From assembly GCA_029204225.1 (NCBI GenBank), contig CM055110.1, positions 21,434,988-21,498,987 of the forward strand: 64,000 nucleotides of DNA, in the 5' to 3' direction. Shown here piece after piece: positions 63,901 through 64,000 of the stretch. The notes below the pieces were generated by a model, which was given only the letters and a program-made list of their open reading frames with translations, was not told the origin of the DNA and ran no database searches. The translations under genes and the position numbers were made by a program. The stretch comes from Diphasiastrum complanatum. Taxonomy: Eukaryota > Streptophyta > Lycopodiopsida > Lycopodiales > Lycopodiaceae. Each line of letters starts with the position of its first letter. The first letter of the stretch is position 1.

Positions 63901-64000
63901 CCAGAAGCTCGGACTGTCGAGTCAAAGGCAGGTGATGAAGGTTCCCCTGGAGCAATATCCTTGCCTTTGAGGTCGATGAACTGATCCTCGATAAAGACTG
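60992..64000 (-). mobile_element. Ty1/copia element E: 3' LTR and 3' pol, continues past the window
   Basis: The LTR is 60,992-62,128 (TGTTGGAAAAG ... AAATAAATCCA). The polypurine tract AAGAAAGGGCG follows at 62,130-62,141 on the minus strand. Pol then runs to the window edge. The 5' LTR and gag must lie beyond 64,000. The LTR is the same family as 15,787-16,807. Confidence 0.85.
62130..64000 (-). pseudogene. Copia RT and RNase H, element E
   Basis: From the right: the post-integrase linker; the RT box HQLDVQTAYLNGVIQKDIYM (63,216-63,437); LYVDDTLLFSNN with both Asp retained (about 63,120); HFCLGIQIHGG (62,843-63,133); then RNase H (STSGFTFFFNGGPISW, ALSSTEAEYIAASQSIKE, 62,354-62,674). Frameshifts separate these parts and the RNase H end is broken near 62,400. 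This is the best-preserved copia pol in the window, yet not intact. Confidence 0.85.

Overview
The window is nuclear DNA of a land plant. The evidence is one intact, 20-exon chloroplast HSP90 gene (HSP90C) with a transit-peptide-like N-terminus, plus plant-type Ty1/copia, Ty3/gypsy and PIF/Harbinger relics with (CA)n and (TC)n tracts. The lineage cannot be settled by eye; short introns argue against a conifer, and the HSP90C N-terminus did not look like a familiar angiosperm one (weak inference).

Positions 1-41,200 are a rearranged mobile-element landscape. A block at 438-12,546 recurs as a reverse complement at 26,715-36,446. It holds a roughly 7 kb non-autonomous LTR element, a set of CA/telomere-motif/TC modules, a 1.4 kb tandem duplication, and the 3' end of a gypsy element. 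Directly beyond its inner edge, a gypsy-integrase/Harbinger chimera at 12,552-13,745 recurs in the SAME orientation at 39,520-40,695. The simplest reading is duplication of about 13 kb followed by inversion of 26,715-39,520 in the second copy. Between the arms (13.7-26.7 kb) lie copia fragments, a DUF7869-like pseudogene split by a copia relic, and an unidentified broken multi-exon gene.

Positions 36.4-39.5 kb, inside the inverted segment but outside the repeat, hold short tandem duplications and the most unusual item in the window. This is a broken gene whose histone H3 fold runs into an acidic linker and then a segment resembling the C-terminal half of Ulp1-type (C48) proteases, with at least one properly phased intron.

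Positions 42.7-46.9 kb are two truncated copia elements joined tail to tail. Positions 47.6-56.9 kb are HSP90C: a duplicated pyrimidine-rich leader, 20 exons coding for 850 residues, and a MITE-like insertion in intron 13. Positions 56.9-64 kb hold a decayed copia integrase with an internal 108-bp duplication, about 2.4 kb without recognisable content, and the 3' part of another copia element (LTR, RNase H, RT) that runs off the window. That element belongs to the same family as the LTR and gag at 14.8-16.8 kb.

HSP90C is the only gene that looks functional; everything else with recognisable coding content is interrupted.
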